Assembly: GCA_038025085.1 (NCBI GenBank) | Contig: CM076147.1 | Location: 4,011,501-4,075,500 of the forward strand | Direction: 5' to 3' | Length of the DNA: 64,000 bases | From: Tetragonia tetragonoides | Taxonomy: Eukaryota; Streptophyta; Magnoliopsida; Caryophyllales; Aizoaceae | Shown: in pieces, positions 32,625 to 43,749 of the stretch | How the letters are laid out: each line of letters opens with the position of its first letter | How positions within the stretch are numbered: the stretch's first letter is position 1 | Made by a program: the position numbers and the translations under genes | The notes under the pieces: model-generated | Seen by the model: only the letters and a program-made list of their open reading frames with translations | Told to the model about the DNA's origin: nothing | Databases searched by the model: none

Positions 32625-35600
32625 GTCAAGAAGATAGGTGAGGTTCCTAATCCACTCTGGCAGGTCTGTCAAGTTCCTGAAGAGTTGTGAGGCCACCAAT
32701 GCCCCTTGGGAGGGACTCCAGCTTCAACATGCTCTTCAATTCCACCAACTGGAGCTATTTACTATTTAGGCCTTGCCAATCTGAAGCTAAGCTTCATTGT
32801 CAACATGGTCATCACAGTCAACATACTCATCAGTATCATCATCTATGTTATCCTCCCTCACATCCAACTCGGGGAAGCAATCGATTCCTAACTTTCCAAG
32901 AAGGAGATGCTGCAGCTCATCGGATATAGCTTCCAATTTGTGACAATTTTCTATTGTAAGTTGCTGGAGAGAGCTTGGTGATTCCACAGCCAATTTGATC
33001 AACTCTTTGCATCTACTTATGCTCAACTCCTGCAGTGAAGACAGATTGATTGACAGAGAATCTAACTCATCAACTAATTCAATGTGCAGTTTCTTCAATG
33101 TGGAATGATTTGATGAAGAAGAAGGCGATGAAGTTGTTGGGGATGAGCCCTTTGCAGCTACCAGAAGGTGTTGTAACAGCTTCTCAAGGATTTTAGATGC
33201 ATATACTGGGTCAAGCTGTGGCACAACCAGAGGAAATGACATCAGCCTCGGGCAATCAAATAGATGGAGTTCAGAAAGACCATGAAAAATCAGCTGTGGC
33301 TGCAGTTGGTAATGATTCTCAGTTTGTGGATCACTATCATCCTCCTTCACTCTGGACCATCCCTTTAGTTCAGGCAACTGCCTCAACTCCAGATGCTCCA
33401 ACGACCAGAAGTCTAGAGCTGCAGAAGCCTCAGTGCCATGGTCAACAGTCTCTATATACTCCAAGGCTTCAAGGTTACAAAGCCAAAGTTTCCTGAGATG
33501 ATGCAGTTGACTGAAGGGTGGGAGATATTGGCATCTTCTACAGTCCTTAATCGATATAGAAACAATGTTGGTGATTCCCCAACCTGGAAATCTTGCACCT
33601 CTCCAGGAATGAAGTTTTAGGCCTCTGAGAGTCTGAGGCGGCTGCAAGCATTTTAATTCCCACTCATTTTCCTCATCATTAGCAGATGGTTCTCCATAAG
33701 ATGATAACCATGTTAATTCAAGGTCAGTTACCTTCGTGTCCTTGAAAATTGCATTCGAGGTTTCTAGTTTGGATGGGCCATGAAACTTTTCAAAAAATAT
33801 CTTCAACTTCCCAGCAAGATGAATCAATGCCAACAGTGCATCTAACCCGTTATTTTCTCCCACTATAAATGCATCTAATGTTCGGAGAGAAGTTAGTTGC
33901 CCAAATCCAGGTGGCATATGGATCCAACTATTATGAGCAGTTTCATTATGCAAGTGCCTAAGATTGATCAACTTAATGAATTCCACAGGCAATACAGTAA
34001 GCTGGTGGCATGGCCGGAGATCCAATGTCTGCAGGTTATGCAGACTTGAAATTCCAGCAGGAAGAGTTTCAAGGGAGCCAGCAAGTCTCAGGTACCTCAA
34101 ATGATTCAATTTATCTACTGAATCTGGAAGGCTTTCACAGTTTACACTTCCCAAATCCAGTGCACGCAAGCACCTCAAACTTGAAAAGATCTCACTAATA
34201 ATATCAACGCTAATAGGCCACAAAATCATGCTCTTTAGAGAAAGAAGAGACCGCAATTGCTTGGCAGCAAACAACCATGATGGAGCTTCCCAAGATGAAT
34301 TGACAACAAAGCTAACATGCGTAGTATTCTCGCCGTTTATCTTCCTCTGCGTCTGTTTATCTACTAAAGTACATTCATCTCCTGCCACAATTCGTGCCAA
34401 CTCATTCATTAAGCCATGCATTTTATAAACCATGACATCACGAGTTTCATGCCTTCTACCATCTTGAAAGAAAGATCTCCTCAATAGTTCCATGAAATAT
34501 GTATGACCAACTTCCTCCAGGACTTGGCTTTCATCTGTCAACCTAATGAATCCGTGAGCCATCCATAAATAAATAAGATCTTGCTCTTCAAATTCATAAT
34601 CCTTGGGAAACAATGAACAATATGCCAAACACAGGTTTAAGTGTGATGGCAAGTGATAGTAGCTCAGCTTCAATGTGCATAGAACACTGTTTTCACTTTC
34701 TTCTACCTTTTTGAGCTCTCTTTCAAACAAACGCCATTCCTCCTCAGTATCTTCAAAATAGAGAAGACCAGCAACGGCCCTTATTACAAGAGGAAGATTT
34801 GCGCATTTCGCAACAATCTGTTTGCCAATGCTTGTCAGATTTGGACATGTCTTCTCAAATCCCTCTCTGAATGCCAGTTTTCTAAACAATTCCCAGGACT
34901 TGTCCTCATGCAGATGCTCCAATTCATAGGTCACTATTGGACCCATGTTTTGAACCCCATCTTTGGACCTCGCGGTCACTATTACTTTGCTTCCTCGTTT
35001 ACCAGTACATAACAAATCCTGCAAGAGATCACGCCACCTCCCACTATCATCATCCCATACATCGTCTAATACGAGCAAGTATTTCTTGTCATGGACAACT
35101 TGCATGAGGTGAGATTTAAGCTCTTCCACGCTGAGAGGGTGATAACTATACCCAGTTACAGATTCGACCATTTTCCCCACCAGCTCTTTCAGACTAGATA
35201 TTTCAGAAATGCATACCCAACTTTTCAGATCAAAACTTTTATCAACATTTTCCTCATTAAAAACAAACCGAGCTAGAGATGTTTTTCCCTATCCCACTCA
35301 CCCCAACAATTGCAATGACAGAGTGATCAGTATTACTAAAGGAGTTCAAAACCATCTTCATTAATTTTTTTTTGTCACCTTCTCCACCAATCACCTGATC
35401 CTCATCGAGCAGCTTAATTACAGTTGGGATAGTTGATATAGGATGTGTTTCAGTTTCTCTCTTGTTAACACCATCGTTGGTACTTTTCGTTAACTTAAGC
35501 ACTTTAATAAATGAAACTATTTCATCCAGCTCTTCCTTAAGCTTAATACCCTCAGCTTGTGGTGATCCTTTGCTACTCATATTAAAGAAACTGTGGATTC

Positions 35601-35910
35601 TGATCAACTTACCACCACGCTTTTGCTCGGTCGTCGGTTGATTTTCTTCATGGGCCATATCCAGATTTTCTTCAAACAAGTCTTCCAATCGATACAGCAA
35701 ACGTTTCACCCTTTTCAGCCATACTTTGATCACAGCTTCATTCTCAACTTCAGCTCGCCTTTGCGCATCAAGGAGCAAAGGTTGAATCTCTTCAATCTTT
35801 TCCTCAACATCTTGCAGCTTATTTTTCCCACCAAAGTAGTTACCAAACTTATCAACATTTAATTGACTCAGAACTCTCTCAAGAGCTTCAGATACTATTG
35901 ATTCTGCCAT
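32625..35910 (-). pseudogene. CC-NB-LRR resistance-gene analogue (NLR1), frame broken in the P-loop
   Basis: ATG at 35910. Residues 1-145 form an Rx-type coiled coil (MAESIVSEALERVLSQL start, RLEDLFEE near 75-82). The P-loop GVSGIGK follows at residues 203-209. The frame then shifts +1 in an A5 run (T5 on the plus strand at 35282-35286). In the next frame (through 32787) come kinase-2 YLLVLDDVWDDD, RNBS-B GSKVIVTAR, a GLPL-like NLPLVI, RNBS-D SLFPKDYEFEEQDLIYLWMA, and the MHD site as MHG (YKMHGLMNELA). At least ten LRRs and an acidic tail follow, with a stop at 32787. A further LRR remnant (LESLPRGIGGLTTLQEL, then LPEWIRNL in another frame) continues to about 32635. It would be a cytosolic immune receptor. 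Either a pseudogene or an assembly indel explains the P-loop break. Confidence 0.88.
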
Positions 35911-37099
35911 TTTTTTTTTCCTTTGATTGTCTCTCTCTCTTTGTTTTTCTCTGGTTTGCCCCTTTTGTCACCACTCTTTTATTTTACTAGCTTTGATTTT
36001 TCTCTATGCTTTCTTTCAATGAGAAATATGGAATTGGTATTACAGGAAGTGATATACTGTGTTCGTCAACGTGGTTCCCTTGAAGACTATCAGGCATATA
36101 CTTAACTTCTCTCACCATTTACGATCTACTACCTGCTGTTCTTGTATTCATTCATCGAATTCAACTTCAATAATATGTTTAACCATTTTCTTTCTCACCA
36201 AAAAAAAAAAAAATCAAAAAATAATTCGTTTATCGAGTACATGAAAATGAAAGGAACCCACTACGTCATATCACTGAGTCTTTGGCTACGGCATCTTGGT
36301 TCGGTTCGATTCGGTTCTGTAGAATTCTCTCACAGATTACTATTTAGTTTAGTCTAATCCAATTTAGTGAAAAATAATACACCCAGACTAATCTCATTTA
36401 AACACTCTTTAGACTTAGGTAACCCCAAGTTGGGGACCACTGTAATTAAAAAATAAGTAGATCCGATGTTGAGGTGATTCCAATAGGATTCACGTGACGA
36501 ATTGTACAATACCTTGTGCTGCTCTAATTAAGATAAAGCTTTACAGGTATAATTATATATACTAAACCTCAATAAAAAGGGGGTAGATGCATGATTGAAA
36601 GAACCCTCAATAAAAATGAAACTGGTCGGGTAGGTATACATACAACAAACGTTGTTGACTTTTTTATAGTTGATCGTGTTGTCTAACCAATGGCTTAAGG
36701 CTATGTCTGTCACAAACATCTAGATATTCAATAAAAGCTTATTTTCCACTTGCAGTTACTAGCTACAACTTAATTTTGTGAAGCAGCTATCCTTAGTGGC
36801 TTTCACCTGCAGTTACAGCTACCGATAATTTATTGCCTTTTCGTAGCAACTTTCTACAAGCTAATTTTGCCCAACTTAGCCTAAGTTTTTTCTGTTGAAG
36901 GTTCCTTAACATTTTCCACTTCTTCCTGGAGGTGAGTATGAGTGTTTGACCAAAGAAAAGAGCCTCTTTCTGCATATGCTTGTCTCTCTAAGTGGCCTTG
37001 AATCGAAATCCTCACTAATAGATGTGTTTTCTCTTGTACTAGTTGATTACATTGCAAAACCCTCCATAAATTCCTTGGGTTTTTGAGAGTAGGAAGAAG
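35911..37099. promoter_or_regulatory. Shared upstream region of the head-to-head NLR pair (1.19 kb)
   Basis: The two NLR start codons face away from each other across this interval, so it holds both promoters. No TATA box could be assigned with confidence. The stretch includes ttcggttcgattcggttc (about 36299-36316), A/T runs, and no coding signal of its own. Confidence 0.6.
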
Positions 37100-40000
37100 A
37101 TGGCTGAAGCTGCGTTGACAACTGTGGCTAGCTCTCTCCTGCAGAATTTAGACCTTTTTGATTCACATGACACTGTGAGAAAACTTATACCCCCATTAGA
37201 GTCTATCCGACTTATCCTTCCACTTGTAGGGGAAAAGATGCAATCAAATCCTGAGAGGGACACTAAAATAGAGGAATGGTTGAAGAAGGCCAAGTATACA
37301 TTGTATGAAGCCGATGACTTGGTGGACATACTGAACCTTGCTTTTATTTCAGCAGCAGCTTCATCAAAGGTACGCAATTTACTTGCCTCTCCTGTTCTTG
37401 GCCTGAGAACGAGTCTTCAGATCAAAAGGCTTATTAAGGAATTAGATTCCATAAGTAAAGAGGGAACTAAAGTCTTGCTAAAGTATCAATCAAGTGGAGA
37501 GGAGAGAGCAAAACCAGTAGGTTCTCACCAAAACTTGATAGGGGAATATCCTGCTTTAGTTGGTGAGCAAGATGTTGTAGGCAGATATGATGATAAGCAG
37601 AAGATAGTGGATTACTTACTTGACACCAGCAAAATTACCAAAGAGGAAGGGAACATTTCGGTTATCCTAATTGATGGGAGAAGAGGAATCGGCAAGACTA
37701 CTTTAGCTTCGCTTGCCTTTAATGATGAGAGAGTTAAGACTCGTTTTGATCGTAGGATGTGGTTATGGGTACCAGAGAAGTCTGATCAGAAAGCAATTAT
37801 AAGGCAGATCATCAATGAAGCTGGTGGAAAATCAAATGTTGGTTCCCTTGATGAGGAAAAGTTGAAAGATCAATTCCAAGCCGAAATTAATGACAAATTT
37901 TTTTTGCTCGTCTTGGATGGTGTCTGTGAAACTGGCCTAACGGAGTGGCCAACTATGAGAGATATGTTGAGCAGGGGCGCCAGAGGAAGTAAAGTTCTGG
38001 TGACTACACGATCCAATGTGGTTGCACAGAGGGTTCCCACTGCTCAGCTGTACACATTAGGACCACTATCTGAGGAAAATTCTTGGTCTCTATTTGAAAG
38101 AGTGGCATTTGGACAAATTAAGTCCCATGATGATAAGCTGGTTTTACTTGGACAAAAAATTGTTACAGAATGTGAAGTTGTACCTTTTATCATAAATTCG
38201 ATAGGTTATGAACTTCATGGCAATGGTAAGCCAATTGAAGAAGAATGGTCCTCTTTCCTCTATGACAATTTGCGTCCTCGACTTAAACATCTCAATTCTG
38301 CAGATAGCAGTCTGACTCCAAGCCACCAGGATCTCGATCCACAGAAAAAGCTTTGCTTTGCTTACTATGCGTTATCGCCTAAGAAATACACTAACATTCT
38401 TGATGTGATTAGTCTTTGGATGGCGCAAGGATTCCTTTTTCCAGAACCTGGAACCAATAAGGATCTGGAGGATATTGGTAAAGACTATATTCTGACATTG
38501 GTGCAGAGTAGTCTCTTCCAATATGTCACAAGAGATGAATGGGACGACATAGTCAGCTTCAAGATACATGACCTTCTACATGACTTTGCAAAACAGGTTC
38601 TTGAAGATTGGAAGACCTTGAGCAAACCTGGTTATGATGAAGTTGCCGAGGGACCTACCCATTTGTCTCTCATTCATCCGGGGAATGCAGCACACGATGA
38701 GTGGAAGTTCATGGGTGGTGGTGGGAAGAAGCTGCGGAAGTTGCGCACATTTTTTCAGTCGATTGCGCAAGAAGCTGATCACGATAAATATCAGATTGGA
38801 GTTAATGATTTAAGCGATCATGATGACCTGAGCTGTTTTAGCAAGTCCCTTGCTGCTGGTTTCAACATGTCAAAATTCAAGAGCTTACGGGTGTTGGATT
38901 TGCATGACTTTGGCCTATGGACGCTACCCTGTTCTATTGGCGAGCTGATTCACTTAAGGTACCTTGATCTCTCCCATAATGAATCTCTAGTGAAGCTGCC
39001 TAACTCAGTTGGAAAGCTGTACAACTTGCAAACACTTGACCTTAGTTCCTGTTATAAGCTGAAACAACTACCGAGGAGTATGGGGAAACTAGTCAACCTC
39101 AGACGACTTGAGATAGATCAGTGTGATAGTTTAACTTTTATGCCTCCTGGATTTGAAAATTTATCTTGTCTTCGGACACTATCTCGCTATGTAGTGGGCA
39201 GACCATCTTCTCAGTCATCTCAGGCTAGCAGCGGACTGAAGGCGCTCAGCAATATGAAGCACTTGAGAGGAAGGTTTATGATTGAGTTTTCAAAAGACTG
39301 GAATTTTTTTACTGATGAAGCCACAGATTCAAGATTGAACCATAAAACCAGGCTCACGGAATTGCGGATAAAATGGGGATCCACAGGGCACCGAAACGAG
39401 AATGGGGATTTCTATCAAAAAAAGGACAGGGATTCCCATCAAAAAAAAGAAAAAAGATGACGAAGATGATTCAGCTAAGTACCAGAAGTTATTGGAGGGT
39501 CTCCAGCCCCATGAAGATCTCAAAGTATTGCAGATACAAGGATACCGAGGGCACGACTTCCCAAGCTGGACAAGAGGTAGCAGTTTAGCCCTTGCACTTA
39601 AAAATGTTGCTGTTATCAGTATTGAGGGTTCGGGAGAGTGCGAAACACTCCCTCCGTTTAGTCGGCTCCCATGGCTTAAAAGTCTCACTCTTCGGTTTAT
39701 GCACAATGTGCAAGCTCTGGAGAGTTCTGACAGCTACCAATCATCAGCCACGCCACAGGTGTTTTTCCCATTCCTTGAAGAGCTTACGATTAACAGTTTC
39801 TATAGCTTAGAGGGATGGTGGAATTTAGATGATGGACAAATGTCACAGTCACAAAAATCATTCTACTTTCCGAAGCTTTTGAAATTGAAAATATGGAGTT
39901 GCCCAAAGTTGAAATGCATGCCTCTGTTTCCAAAGGTTCAAGTTTTGGATCTACACAACTTCAATAAGAAGTTGCTAGAACTTCTCACCCAACAGACAGC

Positions 40001-40992
40001 AAGGACAGACCCTGGACCATCACTACCGTCATCTGATAAAAACCTCCCTCATCTCAAGAATCTGCAGATTAAAGGGTGTCCTAATTTGAGGTCCTTACCA
40101 GCTCTTCATAACAGCTCGGACAAACTTCAGAAACTCGTGGTCGCAAGATTAGATGCACTGACTTCTTTGACTAATGGCCTTCAACAACTCACTTCACTTG
40201 AGGAGCTTGAGATTGCGAGCTGTAAGGAGCTTGACCTTTCAGATAAAGGGAAAGAGGATGAAAGTGAAGCGGCATGGAGTTCTATGTCAAAACTTAGTGA
40301 GCTAACTTTACGAGAACTGCCAAAGCTAGTAACTCTTCCCGAAGGCCTCAAAAATGTTTCCAGGCTCAGATATTTTTTGTATTTCAGCATGTACAAATTT
40401 GAGTGCTTTGCCAGATTGGCTAAGCACCTGCAGTTCACTAAGTCATCTTAAGCTCGAAGGCTGCCCTGCATTGATAATGCTGCCTCCAGATCGTCTAGCG
40501 CATGTGGTTAAACTCGACATTACAGAATGTCCAATTTTAATAAAACGATGCAGAGAACACAGTGGTGAAGATTGGAGCAAGATTGAACATGCCCAGGTTT
40601 TACGTCACAAATCTTGGCGTTATTGGTTGATGACAGAAACAGAATCATCACAGGTATATATATTGATATCATTTTGTTGAGATCCTTTCCATCGTACACA
40701 AACAAAACTTGGTTTTCAACACTAGTTTAGTGTCTAAACTAGCTGTTTCATTCTTCAGATGCCTCAAACTAATGGAGAAGAAGTTGTTGCCAATGTAGAA
40801 AATGCGATTATTCATGTCGCTGGCTCTGTTACCGTCAGTCATAGACCAAAGAACGGAACAAATTGCAGAATAGAACGGAACAAATTGCAGTGTAATGCAG
40901 AACAGAGCGTGAGGCAAAATGAAATACAGAACGAAACGGAAGGTACAGTACAGCAATTAATACAAACAAAAGAACAGGGTCACATTGCTTAA
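37100..40992 (+). CDS. CC-NB-LRR resistance-gene analogue (NLR2), two frame breaks, 3' intron
   Basis: ATG at 37100 (gaagATGGC). Rx-type coiled coil with ADDLVD at 71-76. P-loop GRRGIGKT at residues 193-200; kinase-2 reads FLLVLDGV at 268-275, with Gly in place of the second Asp. RNBS-B GSKVLVTTRSN. The GLPL site is VVPF, RNBS-D is FAYYALSPKKY, and the MHD site is IHD (489-491). LRRs follow. The frame shifts +1 at 39417-39455 (A runs) and again +1 at the T6 run 40373-40378. With both corrected, the frame reaches a phase-0 intron (40654-40758, GT-AG) and a 78-aa second exon ending at 40992. The exon-2 tail is repeat-rich (two gaacggaacaaattgcag copies). Several eroded nucleotide-binding motifs suggest altered ATPase behaviour or decay. 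Confidence 0.85.
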
Positions 40993-42233
40993 GCGCTGTA
41001 TCAATGTTTATTTACGGTAAAAGATGTTTGCCTGGAAAATAGTTAGTCCTCTTGATAGACAAATCAAGATTTGTAAGTGCTTCAAATATGGCCAAGATTT
41101 GCCAGATGGAATGGAACACATTTTGTTCCAATTACATTAGCATGCTGAGAACAGCATTTATTTTTTCATTTATGCCAGAACCATCGAATTCATTAAATTT
41201 GATACAATTTTCATTTCATCCGGGAAAAGCTATCTTTTTCTCAGCAATTGCATTTATTTTTTCATTTATGCCAAAACCATCGAATTCATTAGATCTGATA
41301 CAATTTTCATTTCATCCGGGAAAAACCATCTTTTTCTCAACCATTAACCACAAGCAAATAACTTCTGAACTCAGCAAGTATTGAATATTCTATCTCTGAG
41401 CCTCTGTGCAAAAGGGTAGTTAATATTTAATCTGTGCATTTTATTCATCTTCTCTATGGTTGCTGAATTGTATCCTTTTTGAGATGAATGTCTGATATTT
41501 TAAACATTGTTTCTCTTTTCCTTCTTTCCATCTTGCAATGAATGAAGAGGTACATGTTAGAAGTCATCAATTCTCTCTCTAGTGCACTATTCCTTTGTTG
41601 CACATCCTTTGTTGTTGTATGAGCTTGAATTAAGACTTTCAATCATTTGAAAGTTTCGAATGACATCGGCAAAAGAAGAAAAAAAAGCTCATAGTGTGTT
41701 TAACCGTGTATACAAATGAGTAGAAGGTTTGCTGACTATACATTGAAACTTAGGCTTTGGACATTTATTTGGTACTTAAGCTCGGTTCTTCCCAACTTAT
41801 TTTTAGCTTAGTTTAGCCTAATTCAATTCAAATCAGTTCATATGGGAACTAATGGCTTAAATAATTCTTTATTTCAATATAATTTCAAGATTAAATCTGT
41901 GTCAATTTAAAGATTTCAATGCATATTTTCAAATGAGTCCAACATTGAATATGTTTGGACGAGTTTTAATCAGTTAAAAGCCTAATTGAAAAATCGATTT
42001 ATCCCAACTACATGAAACCGGTTCCAGAAGTCCATAGAAAAATTATTGCTAATTGCCTAAAGTGAGATCCAAAAATCTTCATTAATATCATCACGACTCT
42101 CCATGTGCGGTAGTAATACCATACCAAATACAATGAATAGTGGGTCCTGAGATAAGCCTTGGCTAAACGATGAAAATCTTAATGCCATAATGCCTTTCAA
42201 CTTCAATGTTTCTTGGTGGAAAAGAACCGACCC
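40993..42233. other. Intergenic DNA with a tandem repeat
   Basis: Apart from the 96-bp tandem pair listed separately, no gene was seen between NLR2 and the MITE at 42237. Confidence 0.5.
41154..41345. repeat. 96-bp tandem duplication downstream of NLR2
   Basis: Two head-to-tail copies (41154-41249 and 41250-41345), about 90% identical, each starting gcatttattttttcattt. They share cgaattcatta and tttcatttcatccggg. The open frame across both copies is only a shadow of the repeat. Confidence 0.9.
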
Positions 42234-42236
42234 TTA

Positions 42237-42530
42237 GGTGGTGTTTACTTGCTTGCAATGCAATGCAATGCAATGTAATTATTTTATAGGGTAAATGGGT
42301 AGTGAAAAAGGAAAAAGGGGAGGGAGGAGATGGAAAAAGTATAATTGATTACACCATTCAAAGTAATCATCATTACATGGGAAAAGTTGAGCAATTGTGA
42401 TTACAATGGATAATGCAATCAACCCCACTTTTTCTATCCTTCTCCTCCCACTCCTTCACTTTTTACCCTACATTTACTTTATAAAATGATTGCAATGCAT
42501 TGAATTTGATTGCAACCAAGTAAACGAGGC
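42237..42530. mobile_element. Tourist-like MITE (family C), 294 bp
   Basis: Inverted ends: ggtggtgtttacttgcttgc on the left and, complemented, gcctcgtttacttggttgc on the right. A perfect TTA duplication borders them (42234-42236 and 42531-42533). Interior contains repeated gcaat words. The 3-bp TTA TSD indicates PIF/Harbinger mobilisation. Confidence 0.85.
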
Positions 42531-42533
42531 TTA

Positions 42534-43476
42534 GTGTTTAGTTGCTCCCAGGGGCTAAGGAAAAAAACTCAGGACTCCTGACAACAGCCTCTTCAAGATT
42601 CTTTGTTTGAGTATAAAACAGGGTCCCCTTCACTCCTTTTTTGTAAGCATATACTTCGGATTTGGTTTAGTTTGATTATTAAATGTATCATCCGTTAGTC
42701 ACCAAATCCACTCCTTTCACCTGTAGATGATGGATGGATTGAATTCAGGTAAATTGTTTCATTGGTGACGGGTGGAGCAGGTGAAATATTAGGGTGGATA
42801 TGGGTGACGCATCTCTCTACCTGAATCCGACCCATTGGCAGCCCGAAGGCATATTCCATCTCCGGCCACCTTCTATTGATTAGATCATTCACCTGTTCAG
42901 CATCCACTCATCACCTTTGTGAAGCCTTTGATTACGAATCCACCAAAGAGAGTCAAGCACAATGGTGCCTTTTGAGCTCTTCACTGTTATCTTTACCTAT
43001 GCCAGTTCCCAAACTTGAAATCGGAGTAAAGATCTTCAACCAAGTTAACAAATTTCAGTGTAAGTGGAAGTCAGTTCCGAGCTCAATGATGTGAAGCTAA
43101 ACATGGGACCATGGAGCAAGAGAAAAAGAGGTTCAATGGAAAGGTGGTTAATGAGATGGATCCATCCCCTCCCGCTCCCCAAAACAAGAGCCAATACAGC
43201 GAATAGGAACTCCCGAGGTTTCTTGTGAGAGTTAGCTAGCCAAAACCAGTGGACTATGGAGTCTAAAAGTGGGTAAGGATGGAAAAGCAAATAAAGGGTT
43301 GAAACTGTATTACCATGGAAGTAGCGCAGCCAATTGGTGAACGACGAGATTTGTGTGTTTGATCATACTCTTTGAATTCCTTTGCTTAATTATAGTTTGT
43401 GTGAGCGGTTTAGATCTCGATCCTGTGGCTGATCCTAACAAACAGTTTGTTGGCAACAAGGTTTTTTTAATTTTTG

Positions 43477-43523
<47 letters not shown>

Positions 43524-43749
43524 AGATTGAAAAGTTCAGCAAGCTAGGCAGAGGTGTATGTAAATAGTTGTTACATAAAAGCAAATCAAATCAAATCACA
43601 GTCAAAGGTACACGATGAAAATTGGGAAACGGCATACATGAGAAATCAGTTTGAAGTTCTGAAGACCTGAAGCTCCTTACAATTATACTTTTTACTTCCA
43701 TTGCTCCTGGTTTATAATTTGCATTCCATATCAATATCAACTATCCTTC
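42534..43749. other. Unassigned sequence ending in A42; 3' flank of the ANK-PGG gene
   Basis: A plus-strand run of 42 A (43479-43520) may mark the tail of a retrotransposed sequence lying upstream (about 42600-43478), but no source gene or LINE domain was recognised in it. The segment 43560-43749 is probably the 3'UTR of the minus-strand ANK-PGG gene. Confidence 0.45.

Noticed and set aside
41052..41384. 110-aa open frame downstream of NLR2
   Set aside because: It is generated by the 96-bp tandem repeat; its length is a multiple of three, which keeps the frame open.
42695..43290. Open frames on both strands at 42695-42907 and 43045-43290
   Set aside because: No recognised domain, no start context or splice structure; kept only as part of the A42-tailed unassigned sequence.
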